64,000 nucleotides of DNA from Pedobacter riviphilus (GCF_014692875.1 NZ_CP061171.1:2728001-2792000); one strand, 5' to 3'; shown: positions 45,685 through 56,165, numbered from the stretch's first letter. Notes: a model not told the origin generated them from the sequence alone. Program-made: numbers and translations.

Positions 45685-45735
45685 AAAAAAGGGTCATCAT
45701 TACAAAAAATTAGTATGATGACCCTTTATTTTTTT
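45685..45735. terminator. Bidirectional terminator between the acyl-CoA synthetase and DUF2461 genes
   Basis: AAAAAAGGGTCATCAT pairs with ATGATGACCCTTTATTTTTT, with A and T runs on both flanks. Confidence 0.85.
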
Positions 45736-45755
45736 GCAGCAATCGTAAAAATCAA

Positions 45756-46444
45756 TTACAGATCCATTCCATTTGCATCGGTTGTCAATATTTCGCTCAT
45801 ATAATCAAAGAAAGGACGCATATTTTTAAATTCCTGATTGCAGTGCCCTATGAATTCTTTACTTAAAACTTCCTGATCTGTAAATCGATGAACTAACAAA
45901 AATTGTTTATAACGTAATAGATCGATATCCGGATGATCTCCATCAAAGCCCTTTGGAGCTGTTTTCAATTGCTCGCCTTTCAAAGTCTCGAAAGAAGCAA
46001 TAAAAGTTTTATCATTTAATATTGCTCTCAAAGGCTGGGCATCAAAACTTATATTTTCCCTTATCAATTTTAAATCTTGTGGGGAGGGCCGAAAAAGCCA
46101 CCAGCTACAAAACTATTACCTGGTTCGATGTGAAAATAGTAGCCACCCCTTCTTTGTTTACCTGCCCGTTTAAAACTTCCACTCCAATGTGTTTTATAAG
46201 GTGTTTTATCGTTTGAAAAACGGGTATCCCGATAAATCCGGTATAAACTTTTCTTTCCCGATGGTGTTTCAATTACATCATGGGTATTCATAAGATCTAA
46301 TAAATCCTGTGCAAAAGATGCTATATAGGTATGTTCTTTCTGGTAGGCTATTTTATGATCATTAAACCACTCACGTTCGTTGTTATTTTTTAATAAACTT
46401 AAAAACTCAAAACAAGAAGGTGGTATTTGCTTAATATTGGGCAT
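45756..46444 (-). pseudogene. DUF2461 family protein, interrupted by one frameshift
   Basis: About 229 aa if repaired, from the ATG at 46444 (MPNIKQIPPSCFEFLSLLKN). Residues KNNNEREWFNDHK and YRIYRDTRFSNDKTPYKTH are characteristic. The frame is lost at GGGG 46081-46084: the protein then reads GPPHKI and stops, whereas one added C on the coding strand gives GPPPQDLKLIRENI and continues to the C-terminus. The family function is unknown (found in many bacteria and fungi). The upstream AT-rich frame to 46669 is not part of the gene. Confidence 0.85.
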
Positions 46445-46680
46445 ATTTTTTAAATGGCTATTCACATCCAAACAAATATAACATCTGTGAAACACTAAAT
46501 TCATATCGCAGAAAAATTTACTCGATGAAATACTTAAAAACTTCAGAAAGGTTAACCACGGAGTAGCTATTAGACCAATGAAACTATATAAAGCCCTTAA
46601 TAAAATAAATTCCCAATGACGAATTATGAAATAGATATAATAGATATATTTAATAGCTTTATATATCATTTTTCAAAACA

Positions 46681-47007
46681 ATGAAACACGATTTATTTTT
46701 TGAACAGGTTTGGGATTTAACCAGGGAAATACCCAAGGGAAGGGTAACATCGTACGGAGCAATTGCAAAAGCCATTGGCACGCCTAATCTATCGAGAATG
46801 GTTGCTAGAGCCATTGGTGCTTGTGGAGCAGCACAATCTCCTGTGCCTTATTATAGGGTAATCAGCAGTAACGGCTTGCTCAGCGGCGATCCATCATCTA
46901 CAGCTAAAAGACAGGAACTCCTCGAACGCGAAGGCGTTGAAATTAAAAACCTGAAAGTTCAAAACCTTAAAAAGGTATTCTGGGATCCGTTGATTGATAT
47001 GGAATAA
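46681..47007 (+). CDS. MGMT-like DNA-binding protein without the alkyl-acceptor cysteine (ATL-type)
   Basis: 108 aa, the C-terminal domain of O6-alkylguanine-DNA alkyltransferase. In alkyltransferases the active site reads PCHRV; here it is PYYRV (residues 56-60), so there is no Cys to accept an alkyl group. Alkyltransferase-like proteins with this loss bind damaged bases and direct nucleotide excision repair; that role is inferred by family. The arginine that flips the base is in the RMVARAIGACG helix region. Confidence 0.9.
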   Translation: MKHDLFFEQVWDLTREIPKGRVTSYGAIAKAIGTPNLSRMVARAIGACGAAQSPVPYYRVISSNGLLSGDPSSTAKRQELLEREGVEIKNLKVQNLKKVFWDPLIDME

Positions 47008-47116
47008 AGTATCATAGGTTAAGCTTCCGATCATCCATTTTTTATCTCATTGGCTTTAACATGCTAAAATCCATTTTTATATCAAACAAAGCATTTAGTA
47101 ATTACAATAGCTTTCT

Positions 47117-47124
47117 TATCTTTG
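47117..47124 (+). promoter_or_regulatory. -7 promoter element of lysS
   Basis: TATCTTTG lies 162 bases before the lysS ATG, so the message has a long leader. I see no T-box or other riboswitch in the leader. Confidence 0.55.
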
Positions 47125-47286
47125 CAACCATCTGTTTTAAGTGGATAGCTAATTGGTACTGAAAATTGAATTTTTTCCAATATTAATTCAAAATTTAATC
47201 AGCTAATTATTTCTTTTTCATTAGAGCATCAAAATTTAACAATAACAAAAAATGCAAGAGCATTACTTTTGCAAAAAATACCTGAA

Positions 47287-48996
47287 ATGAGTATAGGATT
47301 ATCAGAACAAGAAGTATTACGACGTGAGTCGCTAAAACAATTACGCGCATTAGGCATTGAGCCTTATCCTGCAGAAGCGTATGAAGTAAATGCATATGCC
47401 GCAGATATATTAGCTAATTATGAAGTAGATAAGACAGCATACAAAACCGTAGTATTAGCAGGTAGAATTATGAGCCGTAATATTATGGGCGCTGCTTCTT
47501 TTACAGAGTTACAGGATTCTACCGGCAGAATTCAGATCTACCTAAAGCGTGATGAACTTTGCCCTGGTGATGATAAAACCTTATACAACACGGTATTTAA
47601 AAAACTTTTAGATATCGGCGATTTCATTGGGGTTAAAGGATACGTATTTACGACACAAACAGGAGAAATTTCGGTACATGTTACAGAATTTAAGGTACTT
47701 TCTAAGTCGCTACGTCCACTACCAATTGTTAAACGTGATGATGAAGGAAACGTATACGATGGATTTACTAATCCAGAGCTGCGTTATCGTATGCGTTATG
47801 TAGATTTAACAGTAAACCCTGATTTTAAACAGATTTTCATCAAACGCAGCAAGGTGATTAACACCATGCGTAATTACTTTGATAACCAGGGCTGGATGGA
47901 AGTTGAAACCCCTATCCTGCAGCCTATTCACGGTGGTGCTGCTGCACGTCCATTTGCCACGCATCACAATACTTTAGATATGCCGCTTTATTTGCGTATT
48001 GCAAATGAGTTATATTTAAAAAGATTAATCGTTGCAGGTTTTGATGGCGTATATGAGTTTGGTAAAATGTTCCGAAATGAAGGGATGGACCGTACGCATA
48101 ACCCTGAATTTACCTCAATGGAAATTTACGTTGCCTATAAAGATTATATCTGGATGATGGCCATGGTTGAAGAATGTTTAGAAAAAGTAGCTATTGCAAC
48201 AACTGGTTCAGCTATAGTTAAAGTTGGTGCCAACGAAATTAACTTTGAAGGACCGTACGAAAAACTAACTATGTACGAATCGATCCAAAAATATACCGGA
48301 ATTGATGTTTCAGCAATGACCGAGGAAGAAATTGCGCAAACTTGTAAGGATTTAGGTATAGAAATCGATGATACCATGGGTCGAGGTAAATTAATTGATG
48401 AAATTTTCGGTGCTAAAGTTGAAGCGAATTTAATTCAGCCAACCTACATTACCGACTACCCTATCGAAATGACACCGCTTGCTAAAAAGCACCGTACCGC
48501 TGAAGGTTTGGTAGAGCGTTTTGAGCTATTTGTTAATGGTAAAGAGATTGCAAATGCTTATTCAGAATTAAACGATCCTATTGACCAAAAAGAGCGCTTA
48601 GAAGATCAGTTAAAGTTAGCTGCACGTGGAGATGATGAAGCTATGGCCATGGATGATGATTTCGTACGTGCACTAGAATATGGTATGCCACCTACTTCGG
48701 GTTTAGGCATTGGTATTGATCGTTTGGTAATGTTAATGACCAACCAAAGTACCATTCAGGAAGTTTTATTCTTCCCGCAAATGCGCCCTGAGAAAAAGAA
48801 AATAGAAATGACTCCGGAAGAAACAGAATTATATGCACTGGTTTCGGAAGGTGAGCAACACCTGTTAACTGAAGTAAAAGGGAAACTGACCGATTGGAGC
48901 AACAAGAAATGGGATACAACCTTAAAAGCTTTAACAGCAAAAGGAATCTTAAAAGTTGCTAAAACGGATGATGGCTTATTCCTATCGCATAAATAG
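47287..48996 (+). CDS. lysS: Lysyl-tRNA synthetase (class II)
   Basis: 569 aa from the ATG at 47287 ([20 protein letters not shown]); a TTG six codons upstream was rejected. The OB-fold anticodon-binding domain occupies about residues 60-170. Class II motif 2 is [20 protein letters not shown] and motif 3 is [12 protein letters not shown]. It charges tRNA-Lys. After motif 3 the protein runs on for about 80 residues ([20 protein letters not shown] onward), longer than E. coli LysS (about 505 aa); this C-terminal extension is charged and may be a lineage trait. Confidence 0.97.
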   Translation: MSIGLSEQEVLRRESLKQLRALGIEPYPAEAYEVNAYAADILANYEVDKTAYKTVVLAGRIMSRNIMGAASFTELQDSTGRIQIYLKRDELCPGDDKTLYNTVFKKLLDIGDFIGVKGYVFTTQTGEISVHVTEFKVLSKSLRPLPIVKRDDEGNVYDGFTNPELRYRMRYVDLTVNPDFKQIFIKRSKVINTMRNYFDNQGWMEVETPILQPIHGGAAARPFATHHNTLDMPLYLRIANELYLKRLIVAGFDGVYEFGKMFRNEGMDRTHNPEFTSMEIYVAYKDYIWMMAMVEECLEKVAIATTGSAIVKVGANEINFEGPYEKLTMYESIQKYTGIDVSAMTEEEIAQTCKDLGIEIDDTMGRGKLIDEIFGAKVEANLIQPTYITDYPIEMTPLAKKHRTAEGLVERFELFVNGKEIANAYSELNDPIDQKERLEDQLKLAARGDDEAMAMDDDFVRALEYGMPPTSGLGIGIDRLVMLMTNQSTIQEVLFFPQMRPEKKKIEMTPEETELYALVSEGEQHLLTEVKGKLTDWSNKKWDTTLKALTAKGILKVAKTDDGLFLSHK

Positions 48997-49060
48997 TTAA
49001 ATCAGAGTCCTGAAAAAGAGGATTAGGAATTTGATTTTAACACAAACATAACATAAACTT

Positions 49061-49097
49061 AAAAGGCTTGCTAACAATTGTTTAGCAAGCCTTTTCT
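49061..49097 (+). terminator. Terminator after lysS
   Basis: AAAAGGCTTGCTAA pairs with TTAGCAAGCCTTTT around CAATTGT. Confidence 0.85.
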
Positions 49098-49133
49098 ATA
49101 TTTACGGCAATCGATAAATAAAATCATTGCGAT

Positions 49134-49346
49134 ATGAATACGTCAAGTTTAGAAATCAACGAAAGAGAATACTGCATTAAATTGAGCAAAGATGCTTTTG
49201 ATTTAACGCTCGTACGTCAATTAATTAAAAGAATCCAGGCCGAAGCTTTGTTCTTCTCAAGGGTACAAGCCGAAGAAGAAGATATCTTAAGCAAAAGGGC
49301 TCAAAGAGAAGAATTTGAGGGTTTTGATTATTTAGGAGATAAATAA
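49134..49346 (+). CDS. Small protein of unknown function (70 aa)
   Basis: A hydrophilic, acidic, helical protein (INEREYCIKLSKDAFDLTLV, then RIQAEALFFSRVQAEEEDIL). It follows a terminator and is separate from lysS. The sequence is typical of a short regulator or antitoxin-like helix, but no toxin or other partner is adjacent, so no role is assigned. Confidence 0.55.
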   Translation: MNTSSLEINEREYCIKLSKDAFDLTLVRQLIKRIQAEALFFSRVQAEEEDILSKRAQREEFEGFDYLGDK

Positions 49347-49425
49347 TCAGTTTGCAGTTGGGAATTCTCAGTTGACAGTTAATTGCAACAATTAACCAGT
49401 TAACCGATTCCAGTAGTTGCCCCTT

Positions 49426-49980
49426 TTAATCAACCTCCAAATTTCCCTCCACCGAGTCGTCCATGGTTTTCCCTGTAATTACAGATGCTGCCATTTTTAA
49501 AAAGGCTACAGCTGTACCATGTTTCGTATCCCAATAATATCCTTCTGATGGAATTACCTTGATTAAGGTAATGTTTGGGTCGTCTTTTCCACCCTGAAAC
49601 CAGGTTTTGATAAAGGGACTCCAGAGCTCGTCAATCTTAGCCTGATCTCTACTGATTTCCGAAATTCCATAAATATTTACAAAACCTGCGTGCGCCCCGG
49701 CCTGAAACAACAGATGCGTAAAAGGATCAGTAGAAATCTCGTCATTTTTATGACTGTCTTTCATGCTCATAAACCAAATATTTCCCTCGTCATCAACCTG
49801 CTGAATGGCCATTGGCCTTACCGATAAAGGTACACCAGTTTTAATATTGGTACAGAAAAAACAGCTTTCAGACTTTTCTGCCAGTGTTCTCAGTTTTTCG
49901 ATAGCTGCTTTACCACCTAAATCTTTAATGTTATTTTCTTCCTGAGTATTGTTTGTACTCCCTTCTTGTGATGTTGCCAT
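49426..49980 (-). CDS. Pyridoxamine 5'-phosphate oxidase-like flavin protein (general stress protein 26 family)
   Basis: 184 aa from the ATG at 49980; the open frame to 50115 includes a low-complexity spacer and was rejected. The split-barrel fold shows as CFFCTNIKTGVPLSVRPMAI, then IWFMSMKDSHKNDEI and YGISEISRDQAKIDELWSPF. Proteins of this family bind FMN, F420 or heme; no catalytic role is proven. It is divergent from the DUF1905 gene. Confidence 0.88.
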   Translation of the reverse strand: MATSQEGSTNNTQEENNIKDLGGKAAIEKLRTLAEKSESCFFCTNIKTGVPLSVRPMAIQQVDDEGNIWFMSMKDSHKNDEISTDPFTHLLFQAGAHAGFVNIYGISEISRDQAKIDELWSPFIKTWFQGGKDDPNITLIKVIPSEGYYWDTKHGTAVAFLKMAASVITGKTMDDSVEGNLEVD

Positions 49981-50153
49981 AGTATTAAGTTTTATATAAA
50001 CTACAATGAAAAATGGAGTTTGGTTTTGAGTTTTTGTAGCGCGCGGCTGGCGCAAAGCGAAAAGCGTTGGACGAAGCGCAAAGAGAGAAATTATGGTGTT
50101 TGATTTATTGGCCAAAATTATGGAGTTTTAATCAAAGACGATATCTTTAATTA

Positions 50154-50651
50154 ATGGATAACAAGAAACCTGTATCATTTACTGCTGAAATTAAGATTAT
50201 TGGGATCAATCCTTTTGTATTTGTTCCGGAAGAAGCATTAACCTATGTTTTTCACCAGGCAGGGAAAGACAAAGGGCAGCTTCCAATTACAATGAAAATT
50301 GATGGACATGAGTTCAAGCAAACTTTGGTAAAATATGCGGGTGATTGGCGTTTGTACCTGAATACGCCTATGCGAAAAGCGGCAGGCAAAGATGTTGGAG
50401 ATACCGCAAGCTTCGAAATTGAATTTGATACTGAAGAACGAACAATAAGGATAAATCCTAAGTTGGAAGAGGCTTTAATAGAAAATAAACAAGCTAAGGA
50501 TATATTTGACGGCCTTGCCCCCCATTTACAGAAGGAAATTATACGTTATATTGCCAACCTTAAAACGGAAGAATCGGTAAACCGTAATATAAAAAAGGCT
50601 ATTCAGTTTCTTTTGGGTAAAGAACGGTTCATCGGCAGAGATGGAATTTAA
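50154..50651 (+). CDS. DUF1905/YdeI (OmpD-associated family) protein
   Basis: 165 aa. The N-terminal DUF1905 beta-barrel (FTAEIKIIGINPFVFVPEEA, then MKIDGHEFKQTLVKYAGDWRLYL) is followed by the OmdA-like helical tail (LAPHLQKEIIRYIANLKTEE). Its role is unknown; relatives have been linked to stress or antimicrobial peptide resistance. A TATCTTTA motif 8 bases before the ATG may be its -7 element. Confidence 0.85.
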   Translation: MDNKKPVSFTAEIKIIGINPFVFVPEEALTYVFHQAGKDKGQLPITMKIDGHEFKQTLVKYAGDWRLYLNTPMRKAAGKDVGDTASFEIEFDTEERTIRINPKLEEALIENKQAKDIFDGLAPHLQKEIIRYIANLKTEESVNRNIKKAIQFLLGKERFIGRDGI

Positions 50652-50701
50652 AGAAAATAGTACCATAACTACAACGTCACTATCTATACCCCGTTATTAA
50701 T

Positions 50702-50742
50702 CATAGAACAAAGGACAATTATTAACTGTCCTTTGTTCTATG
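50702..50742. terminator. Bidirectional terminator between the DUF1905 and M3 peptidase genes
   Basis: CATAGAACAAAGGACA and TGTCCTTTGTTCTATG are perfect inverted repeats around ATTATTAAC. Position and symmetry fit both convergent genes. Confidence 0.8.
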
Positions 50743-50750
50743 ATGTTGTT

Positions 50751-52768
50751 TTATAACAATCCGCGTTTTTTAAGCATCGGTTTAATATCAGGATTATGTC
50801 CCTGAAATTAAAGAACATTTTGCCAAGATCTTCGGTATTTCCTTTGGACAGAATCATATCTCTAAAACGCTGGCCATTTGCCCTGGTTAACCCTCCATTT
50901 TCCTGAAACCATGAAAAGGCATCATTTTCAAGCATAGATGTCCAACTGTAGGCATAGTAACCTGCAGCATAGCCATTGCTCCAGATATGCAGAAAATAGC
51001 TAGAGCGGTAACGTGGTGGCACGTACGATAAATTTAAATTGGTTTTCTTTAAAGCCTCGGCTTCAAATTTGTCTACATCCTGTAAAGGTGAACCCGGTGA
51101 AATCGTATGCCACTGCATATCCAGATCGGCGGCTGCCAAAGCTTCTGTAAAGATATAGCCCTGATTAAACGAACTCGCCTTTTTAATCTTATCCAATAAA
51201 GCTTGTGGCATTTGTGCTCCTGTTTGATAATGAAGCGCATAATTCTTTAATATTTTTGGATCAGAAGCCCAATGTTCATTAAACTGCGAAGGAAATTCCA
51301 CATAATCGCGGGCTACACTTGTACCCGAAAGACTGGGATATTGCTGATTGGCAAACAGACCATGTAAACCATGCCCAAACTCATGGAACATGGTTGTAAC
51401 ATCATCAAAACTAATTAACGCTGGTTTTCCTGCTTCAGGTTTCGCAAAATTGCAGACATTATAAATTACCGGTATCGTACCGAATAGCTTAGATTGGGGA
51501 ACAAGGTTATCCATCCAAGCACCACCATCTTTATTATCACGTTTATAATAATCACAATAAAACAAGCCTAACTGTTTTCCATCTTTGTCTATCACATCAA
51601 AAACACGAACATCTTTCTGGTAAACGGGTAAATCTTTACGCTCCTTAAAAGTAATGCCGTAAAGTTGTGTTGCAGCATAAAAAACACCGTTAATGAGTAC
51701 TTTATTTAACTCAAAATAGGGTTTAACCTCGTTTTCATCCAGATCGAATTTTGCCTTACGAACTTGTTCGGCATAAAAGTCCCAATCCCAAGGTTCCAGT
51801 TTAAAGCCACCTTTTTGCTGATCAATTACGGCTTGTATATCTGCCGCTTCACTTTTTGCTTTAGCGGTAGCAGCTGGAATAACTTTACTAAAAAAGTCTT
51901 CTACTGCTTCGGGCGTTTTAGCCATCTGATTTTGTAATTTCCAGGCTGCGTAATTTTTAAAGCCCAGCAATGCCGCCTGAGCAGAACGGATCTGCGCAAT
52001 TCTTGAAATTATTTTACGGGTATCATTTGCATCACCCTTTTCTGCCCTGTTCCATGATTTGTTAAAAAGTTCTTCTCTTTTAGCACGATCGGTCATTGAC
52101 TGCAATTCGGGTTGCTGAGTAGTATTTTTTAGACCTTTACCTGCTGCCTGTAACTGCGAGGTAAATTTTGCGCTCAAGGTAGCTTCTTCTTTATTCAGCT
52201 CTTTAAGTTTGTCTTTGTCAGCATCAGATAGCTTTGCTCCTGCCAATTCAAATTTTTGGTAATAATACTCCAGTAAACGTAACGATTCGGCATCCAGTTT
52301 CAGCTGATCCTTTTGTTTATAAAGGATTTGCACCCGATTAAAAAGTTTGGTATTTAGATAAATGGCATCTGAATTTGCCGTTAATTTAGGTGCTTCCTCT
52401 TCCTTAACCTTTTGCAATTCGGGGTTTGTATTGGCTCCAGTAAGCAGATTAAAGACCATAGCTGTACGGCTCAATAATTGTCCGCTTTTTTCAATGGCCA
52501 AAATGGTGTTTTCAAAACTTGGTACCTCAGTCTGGTCAGCAATTTTCTGGATTTCATCCATTTGCTGTTTCATCCCTTCTTCCAATGCGGGTTTAAAATC
52601 GCTGTTTTTAATTTTGTCGAAGGCAGGAGCCTGAAAGGCAAGTTTACTTGCTTTAAAAAAAGGATTTGCCGATGAAAAGCTTTCGCTTTCTTCAACATCT
52701 TTTTTGTTATTGCAAGCACCTAGAATAGCTAAAAAAGCCAGCATGGGTAAATAAGATACTTTTTTCAT
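50751..52768 (-). pseudogene. M3-family zinc metallopeptidase (Dcp/oligopeptidase type), lipoprotein, interrupted by one frameshift near its end
   Basis: About 672 aa. A lipobox ends at LGAC (Cys19), so the mature enzyme is lipid-anchored in the envelope. The zinc motif is MFHEFGHGLH near residues 462-471, and the late substrate loop region has YRSSYFLHIWSNGYAAGYYAY. The given frame ends abnormally with NFRDIILILNRCLK. One extra G at 50800-50802 (coding-strand run GGG) restores NFRGHNPDIKPMLKKRGLL and a stop at 50751, the normal M3 ending. M3 enzymes remove dipeptides or cut short peptides. The break is probably a sequencing error. Confidence 0.88.
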
Positions 52769-52844
52769 GAATATTTAAAAGTTAGTTATCCATAAAAATA
52801 GTAATTTATAAGCTGCAATTCACAATAAACAAACTGAGCTGAAA

Positions 52845-52874
52845 CAAAAAAGCCATCTCAATTCTGAAATGGCT
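52845..52874 (-). terminator. Terminator downstream of the 179-aa membrane protein
   Basis: AGCCATCTC and AATGGCT flank a short loop. On the minus strand the stem AGCCATTTCAGAATTGAGATGGCT is followed by a T run. Confidence 0.75.
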
Positions 52875-52895
52875 CTATATATGATGCGATTAATG

Positions 52896-53435
52896 TTATC
52901 TATAACGAACTTGCTGCTGTTTGTCCATCATGCCCATCTGATCTTTCATTTGTTTAATCTGATCGGCCAATAATTTATTTTTATCTGCTTTTTTCGCTTC
53001 AGCAAGATACATGGTAGCTTCGCGTTTGTTTCGCTTAGCCATTGCAATACCCGCTAAACTTAGCTTGGCCAAAGCAATATTATGGTCCATCTGCATGCCC
53101 AATGCAAGCGATTTTTTAAAATACTTCTCACTCTGCATCGGTGCTGTTCTGCTTTCAATTAACCCGATCAATAAGTTATAATAACCATGTTGAACTTTAA
53201 TCAACTGCGTTTCATAATTGGTAATCCGGTCTAAAAACATTTTGGCTTTAGGCATGTTATCTTTTCTAAGAAACCATTGTGCTAAAAGCATGTTCTCATT
53301 AAAGAAATAAGTTACCAGTACAATTATCCCCAATAAAATGGCAATAATACCCCACGGCCAGAAACCGAAAATAAATAAAGCTACTGCGCCACCCAGTAAA
53401 GCAAACCCCGCAATTAATCTGATGATATTTGGCAT
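52896..53435 (-). CDS. Membrane protein with a TPR-like cytoplasmic region
   Basis: 179 aa from the ATG at 53435 (MPNIIRLIAGFALLGGAVAL). Two adjacent membrane helices (about 4-25 and 28-47) precede a helical domain (MAKRNKREATMYLAEAKKAD) that looks like TPR-type pairs. The function is unknown. It is a single-gene unit with its own terminator. Confidence 0.7.
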   Translation of the reverse strand: MPNIIRLIAGFALLGGAVALFIFGFWPWGIIAILLGIIVLVTYFFNENMLLAQWFLRKDNMPKAKMFLDRITNYETQLIKVQHGYYNLLIGLIESRTAPMQSEKYFKKSLALGMQMDHNIALAKLSLAGIAMAKRNKREATMYLAEAKKADKNKLLADQIKQMKDQMGMMDKQQQVRYR

Positions 53436-53550
53436 AAATTTTATCCTAATTATTTTTTTTTGCAAATATCGTGTTTAAATGGCAGAAATTAGATTTTAAA
53501 ACAATAATTTCATTAAAAATTTAAAAGCGCAAAAAAAACATCTCGTAAAT

Positions 53551-54069
53551 ATGAAAATCCTCTTATCTATAACCCTAATCGTACTTGCAATGAACGTTTC
53601 TGCACAAGAAGTGAATAAAAAAATACATGATCAAGTTCACAATAAAGATATATTAATTAATGCCTGTACACGCGAGGGTATTACCACTTTTCCTGAATTT
53701 AAAGAAATGTACAATCCACTTTACGCGGCATATGTTCCGGATGCAGCAACCATGATCGAACTGAAAACACTGGTTAAAAACGAAAAAATAAAAATTGTTT
53801 TAGGCACCTGGTGCGGCGACAGTAAAGCAAACGTACCGAACTTCTTTAAAATTTTAGATGCCTTACACTTTAAAGGGAAAAACGTAGAAATTATTGCGGT
53901 TGACGGCAACAAAAAGGCTGAAAACGGCATACTGGACGGCTTGGAAATTTTAAGAGTACCTACCTTTATTGTTTACGATAAAAAAGGGAAAGAACTCGGA
54001 AGAATTATCGAAGGGCCTAAAACAAGCCTTGAAGGGGATTTACTATCAATATACAAGAAGAAGTCTTAA
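53551..54069 (+). CDS. Exported thioredoxin-like protein with a single-cysteine active site
   Basis: 172 aa. It has a signal peptide ending NVSAQ near residue 19 and a thioredoxin fold with LGTWCGDSKANVPNF and VPTFIVYDKKGKELGRI. Where thioredoxins have CxxC the motif is CGDS, so only one redox cysteine exists. It may be a monothiol reductant or a structural relative; no partner is adjacent. Confidence 0.8.
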   Translation: MKILLSITLIVLAMNVSAQEVNKKIHDQVHNKDILINACTREGITTFPEFKEMYNPLYAAYVPDAATMIELKTLVKNEKIKIVLGTWCGDSKANVPNFFKILDALHFKGKNVEIIAVDGNKKAENGILDGLEILRVPTFIVYDKKGKELGRIIEGPKTSLEGDLLSIYKKKS

Positions 54070-54239
54070 ACTTTTTGAGCGGTTTTTTGGTTTTAGTTTA
54101 ATGGTTCATAGTTGATAGCCTATTGGTTTATGCAAAACCATACAAGCCATTAAGCATGATCTATCAAACCATTGACTAAAAATTCATTTACTAGACATAC
54201 TCGAAATCCATTTTACATTATACATCTTACATCAATATT

Positions 54240-54920
54240 ATGTCTGCAGCATTAGAACCAGGTTGGTTAGCCGTTTTAGAAGAAGAATTTGAAAAAGACT
54301 ACATGAAAAGCCTTAAGTCTTTTTTACAGGAGGAAAAAAACAATGGAGCCACGGTTTACCCAAAAGGCAGTGATATTTTCAATGCATTAAACACCACGCC
54401 ATTTAACCAGGTAAAGGTTGTGATTTTAGGTCAAGACCCCTATCACGGTGTTGGCCAGGCGCATGGCCTATCCTTTTCAGTACAACGAGGTATAGCCGTT
54501 CCGCCATCGTTAAAAAATATATACAAAGAGCTGGAAACTGATATTGAAGGTTTTAAAACACCAAATCATGGCCACTTAACGCACTGGGCAGAACAAGGCG
54601 TTTTGTTGTTAAATGCCACGCTAACCGTTCGTGCTTCAGAAGCAGGCTCGCATCAAAACCGTGGCTGGGAAATTTTTACAGATGAAATTATTAAGGCTTT
54701 ATCTCAAAAACGCGAACATATTGTATTTCTGTTGTGGGGTAAATATGCACAGCAAAAGGCTGCATTAATAGATCAAAAGAAACATTATGTGCTTACGGCC
54801 GCCCACCCTTCGCCATTTTCAGCCTATAATGGCTTCTTCGGATCGAAACATTTTTCCAAAGCAAATCAGCTTTTAACACAAAATAACTTAACACCTATCG
54901 ACTGGAGCTTGCCTGCCTAA
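54240..54920 (+). CDS. ung: Uracil-DNA glycosylase
   Basis: 226 aa. The water-activating Asp66 lies in GQDPYHG and the uracil-binding His189 in [10 protein letters not shown]. It removes uracil from DNA as the first step of base-excision repair. Its stop overlaps the ATG of the downstream hydrolase gene by one base. Confidence 0.97.
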   Translation: MSAALEPGWLAVLEEEFEKDYMKSLKSFLQEEKNNGATVYPKGSDIFNALNTTPFNQVKVVILGQDPYHGVGQAHGLSFSVQRGIAVPPSLKNIYKELETDIEGFKTPNHGHLTHWAEQGVLLLNATLTVRASEAGSHQNRGWEIFTDEIIKALSQKREHIVFLLWGKYAQQKAALIDQKKHYVLTAAHPSPFSAYNGFFGSKHFSKANQLLTQNNLTPIDWSLPA

Positions 54921-55567
54921 TGAATACTTATTTTATTAGCGGTTTGGGTGCCGATAAAAGAATTTTTTCTAAGCTGAAGCTGGACAAGAAGATCAATATC
55001 ATTCATGTAGATTGGATTACTCCAAACAAAAATGAATCATTAGCATCATACGCTAAACGATTAAGTAGTGTAATAGACTTACCCCAACCTTTTGCCTTGG
55101 TAGGCGTTTCTTTCGGAGGAATGATCGCAGTAGAAATTGCTAAAATATTAAAACCTGTAACAACGATTATCATTTCGAGCACCATGTTAAGTACTCATCT
55201 GCCAGCATTATACCGCTTTGCAGGGACACTTGGCTTGCTAAAATTTATTCCTGCCGGACTTTTAAAAGCATCAAACAAACTTACACAGAATTATTATTTC
55301 GGCACACGCTCGAGCAGCGAAAAAGCATTACTAAGCAGGATTATAAAAGACACTGATCCTCATTTTCTAAAATGGGCAATCGGGAGTATTTTAAGCTGGA
55401 GAAATAAAACCAAACCGAAAAACACCTACCATATCCATGGTACCAACGATAAAATTTTATATTCAAAAATTGCTCAACCAGATTTTGTGATCCAAAATGG
55501 CACCCATTTTATGGTTTATCAAAATGCTCAGGAAATTTCGGGAATTATTAATAAATTGCTCTTGTAA
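54920..55567 (+). CDS. Alpha/beta hydrolase family protein
   Basis: 215 aa. The nucleophile elbow is GVSFGGM (Ser near 62), with a late Asp in HIHGTNDKIL and a His in NGTHFMV completing a plausible triad. There is no signal peptide. It is translationally coupled to ung, although no shared function is known. The substrate is unknown. Confidence 0.85.
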   Translation: MNTYFISGLGADKRIFSKLKLDKKINIIHVDWITPNKNESLASYAKRLSSVIDLPQPFALVGVSFGGMIAVEIAKILKPVTTIIISSTMLSTHLPALYRFAGTLGLLKFIPAGLLKASNKLTQNYYFGTRSSSEKALLSRIIKDTDPHFLKWAIGSILSWRNKTKPKNTYHIHGTNDKILYSKIAQPDFVIQNGTHFMVYQNAQEISGIINKLLL

Positions 55568-55623
55568 TTCTACCAACTAACGAATTACTTAAAAATCATC
55601 CCAAAAACATTATTAACTAATTA

Positions 55624-56046
55624 ATGGTTTTTATGGTGATCAATAAAGTTTTTCTCGACCAATTAGAATACAAGGTTACAGGTGCTTGTATAGAAATAAA
55701 TAGAATTCTCGGCCCTGGCCTTCTCGAAAGTGTTTACAAGAAGTGCTTAATGAGAGAACTACAGCTACAAAACATAAATTTTACCGCTGAACATCCTATT
55801 GTACTTTCTTATAAAGATGTGCTACTAAATACAGAGCTCAAGGTAGATTTGGTGATTGAAAACTGCCTGGTAATAGAACTAAAAGCAGTTGAGCGTATAT
55901 TACCCATTCATGAAGCACAGATTTTAACCTATATGAAATTATTAAAAATACCAAAAGGATTGTTGATCAATTTCAATTCAACCAATATAGTGCATAACGG
56001 AAAAAAGAGTTTTGTTAATGAATTTATGTATGATATAAACCCTTAA
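55624..56046 (+). CDS. GxxExxY protein (PD-(D/E)XK-like fold)
   Basis: 140 aa. The family motif appears as GPGLLESVYKK (GxxExxY), and LKVDLVIENCLVIELKAVE gives the D-ExK nuclease-like core. The ATG at 55633 is an alternative start. Members are common in Bacteroidota as stand-alone genes, some near mobile or defence loci; neither is present here. Function and DNA cleavage are unproven. Confidence 0.88.
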   Translation: MVFMVINKVFLDQLEYKVTGACIEINRILGPGLLESVYKKCLMRELQLQNINFTAEHPIVLSYKDVLLNTELKVDLVIENCLVIELKAVERILPIHEAQILTYMKLLKIPKGLLINFNSTNIVHNGKKSFVNEFMYDINP

Positions 56047-56081
56047 ACATAAAAGCATGAACTTCCAACTTAGATGATCTC

Positions 56082-56145
56082 AGGTGGCTTAGGTGGTAAA
56101 AATTATGGACCACCTTAGTCACCTTAGGACACCTTAGCATTTTAG
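56082..56145. repeat. CACCTTAG-type simple repeats with hairpin potential
   Basis: GGTGGCTTAGGTGG and CCACCTTAGTCACCTTAGG, then ACACCTTAGCA, give several overlapping units, some inverted. The sequence is gene-free and follows the GxxExxY gene; it may end the convergent transcripts. Confidence 0.6.
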
Positions 56146-56165
56146 GTTGCTATAATTACTTAGTG

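Noticed and set aside
46445..46669. N-terminal extension of the DUF2461 protein
   Set aside because: The extra residues are AT-rich, hydrophobic and unlike the family; the ATG at 46444 is preferred.
54920..56046. Toxin-antitoxin or defence island around the GxxExxY protein
   Set aside because: Neighbours are ung, a hydrolase and an Lrp regulator; no nuclease, methylase or mobile-element gene is present.
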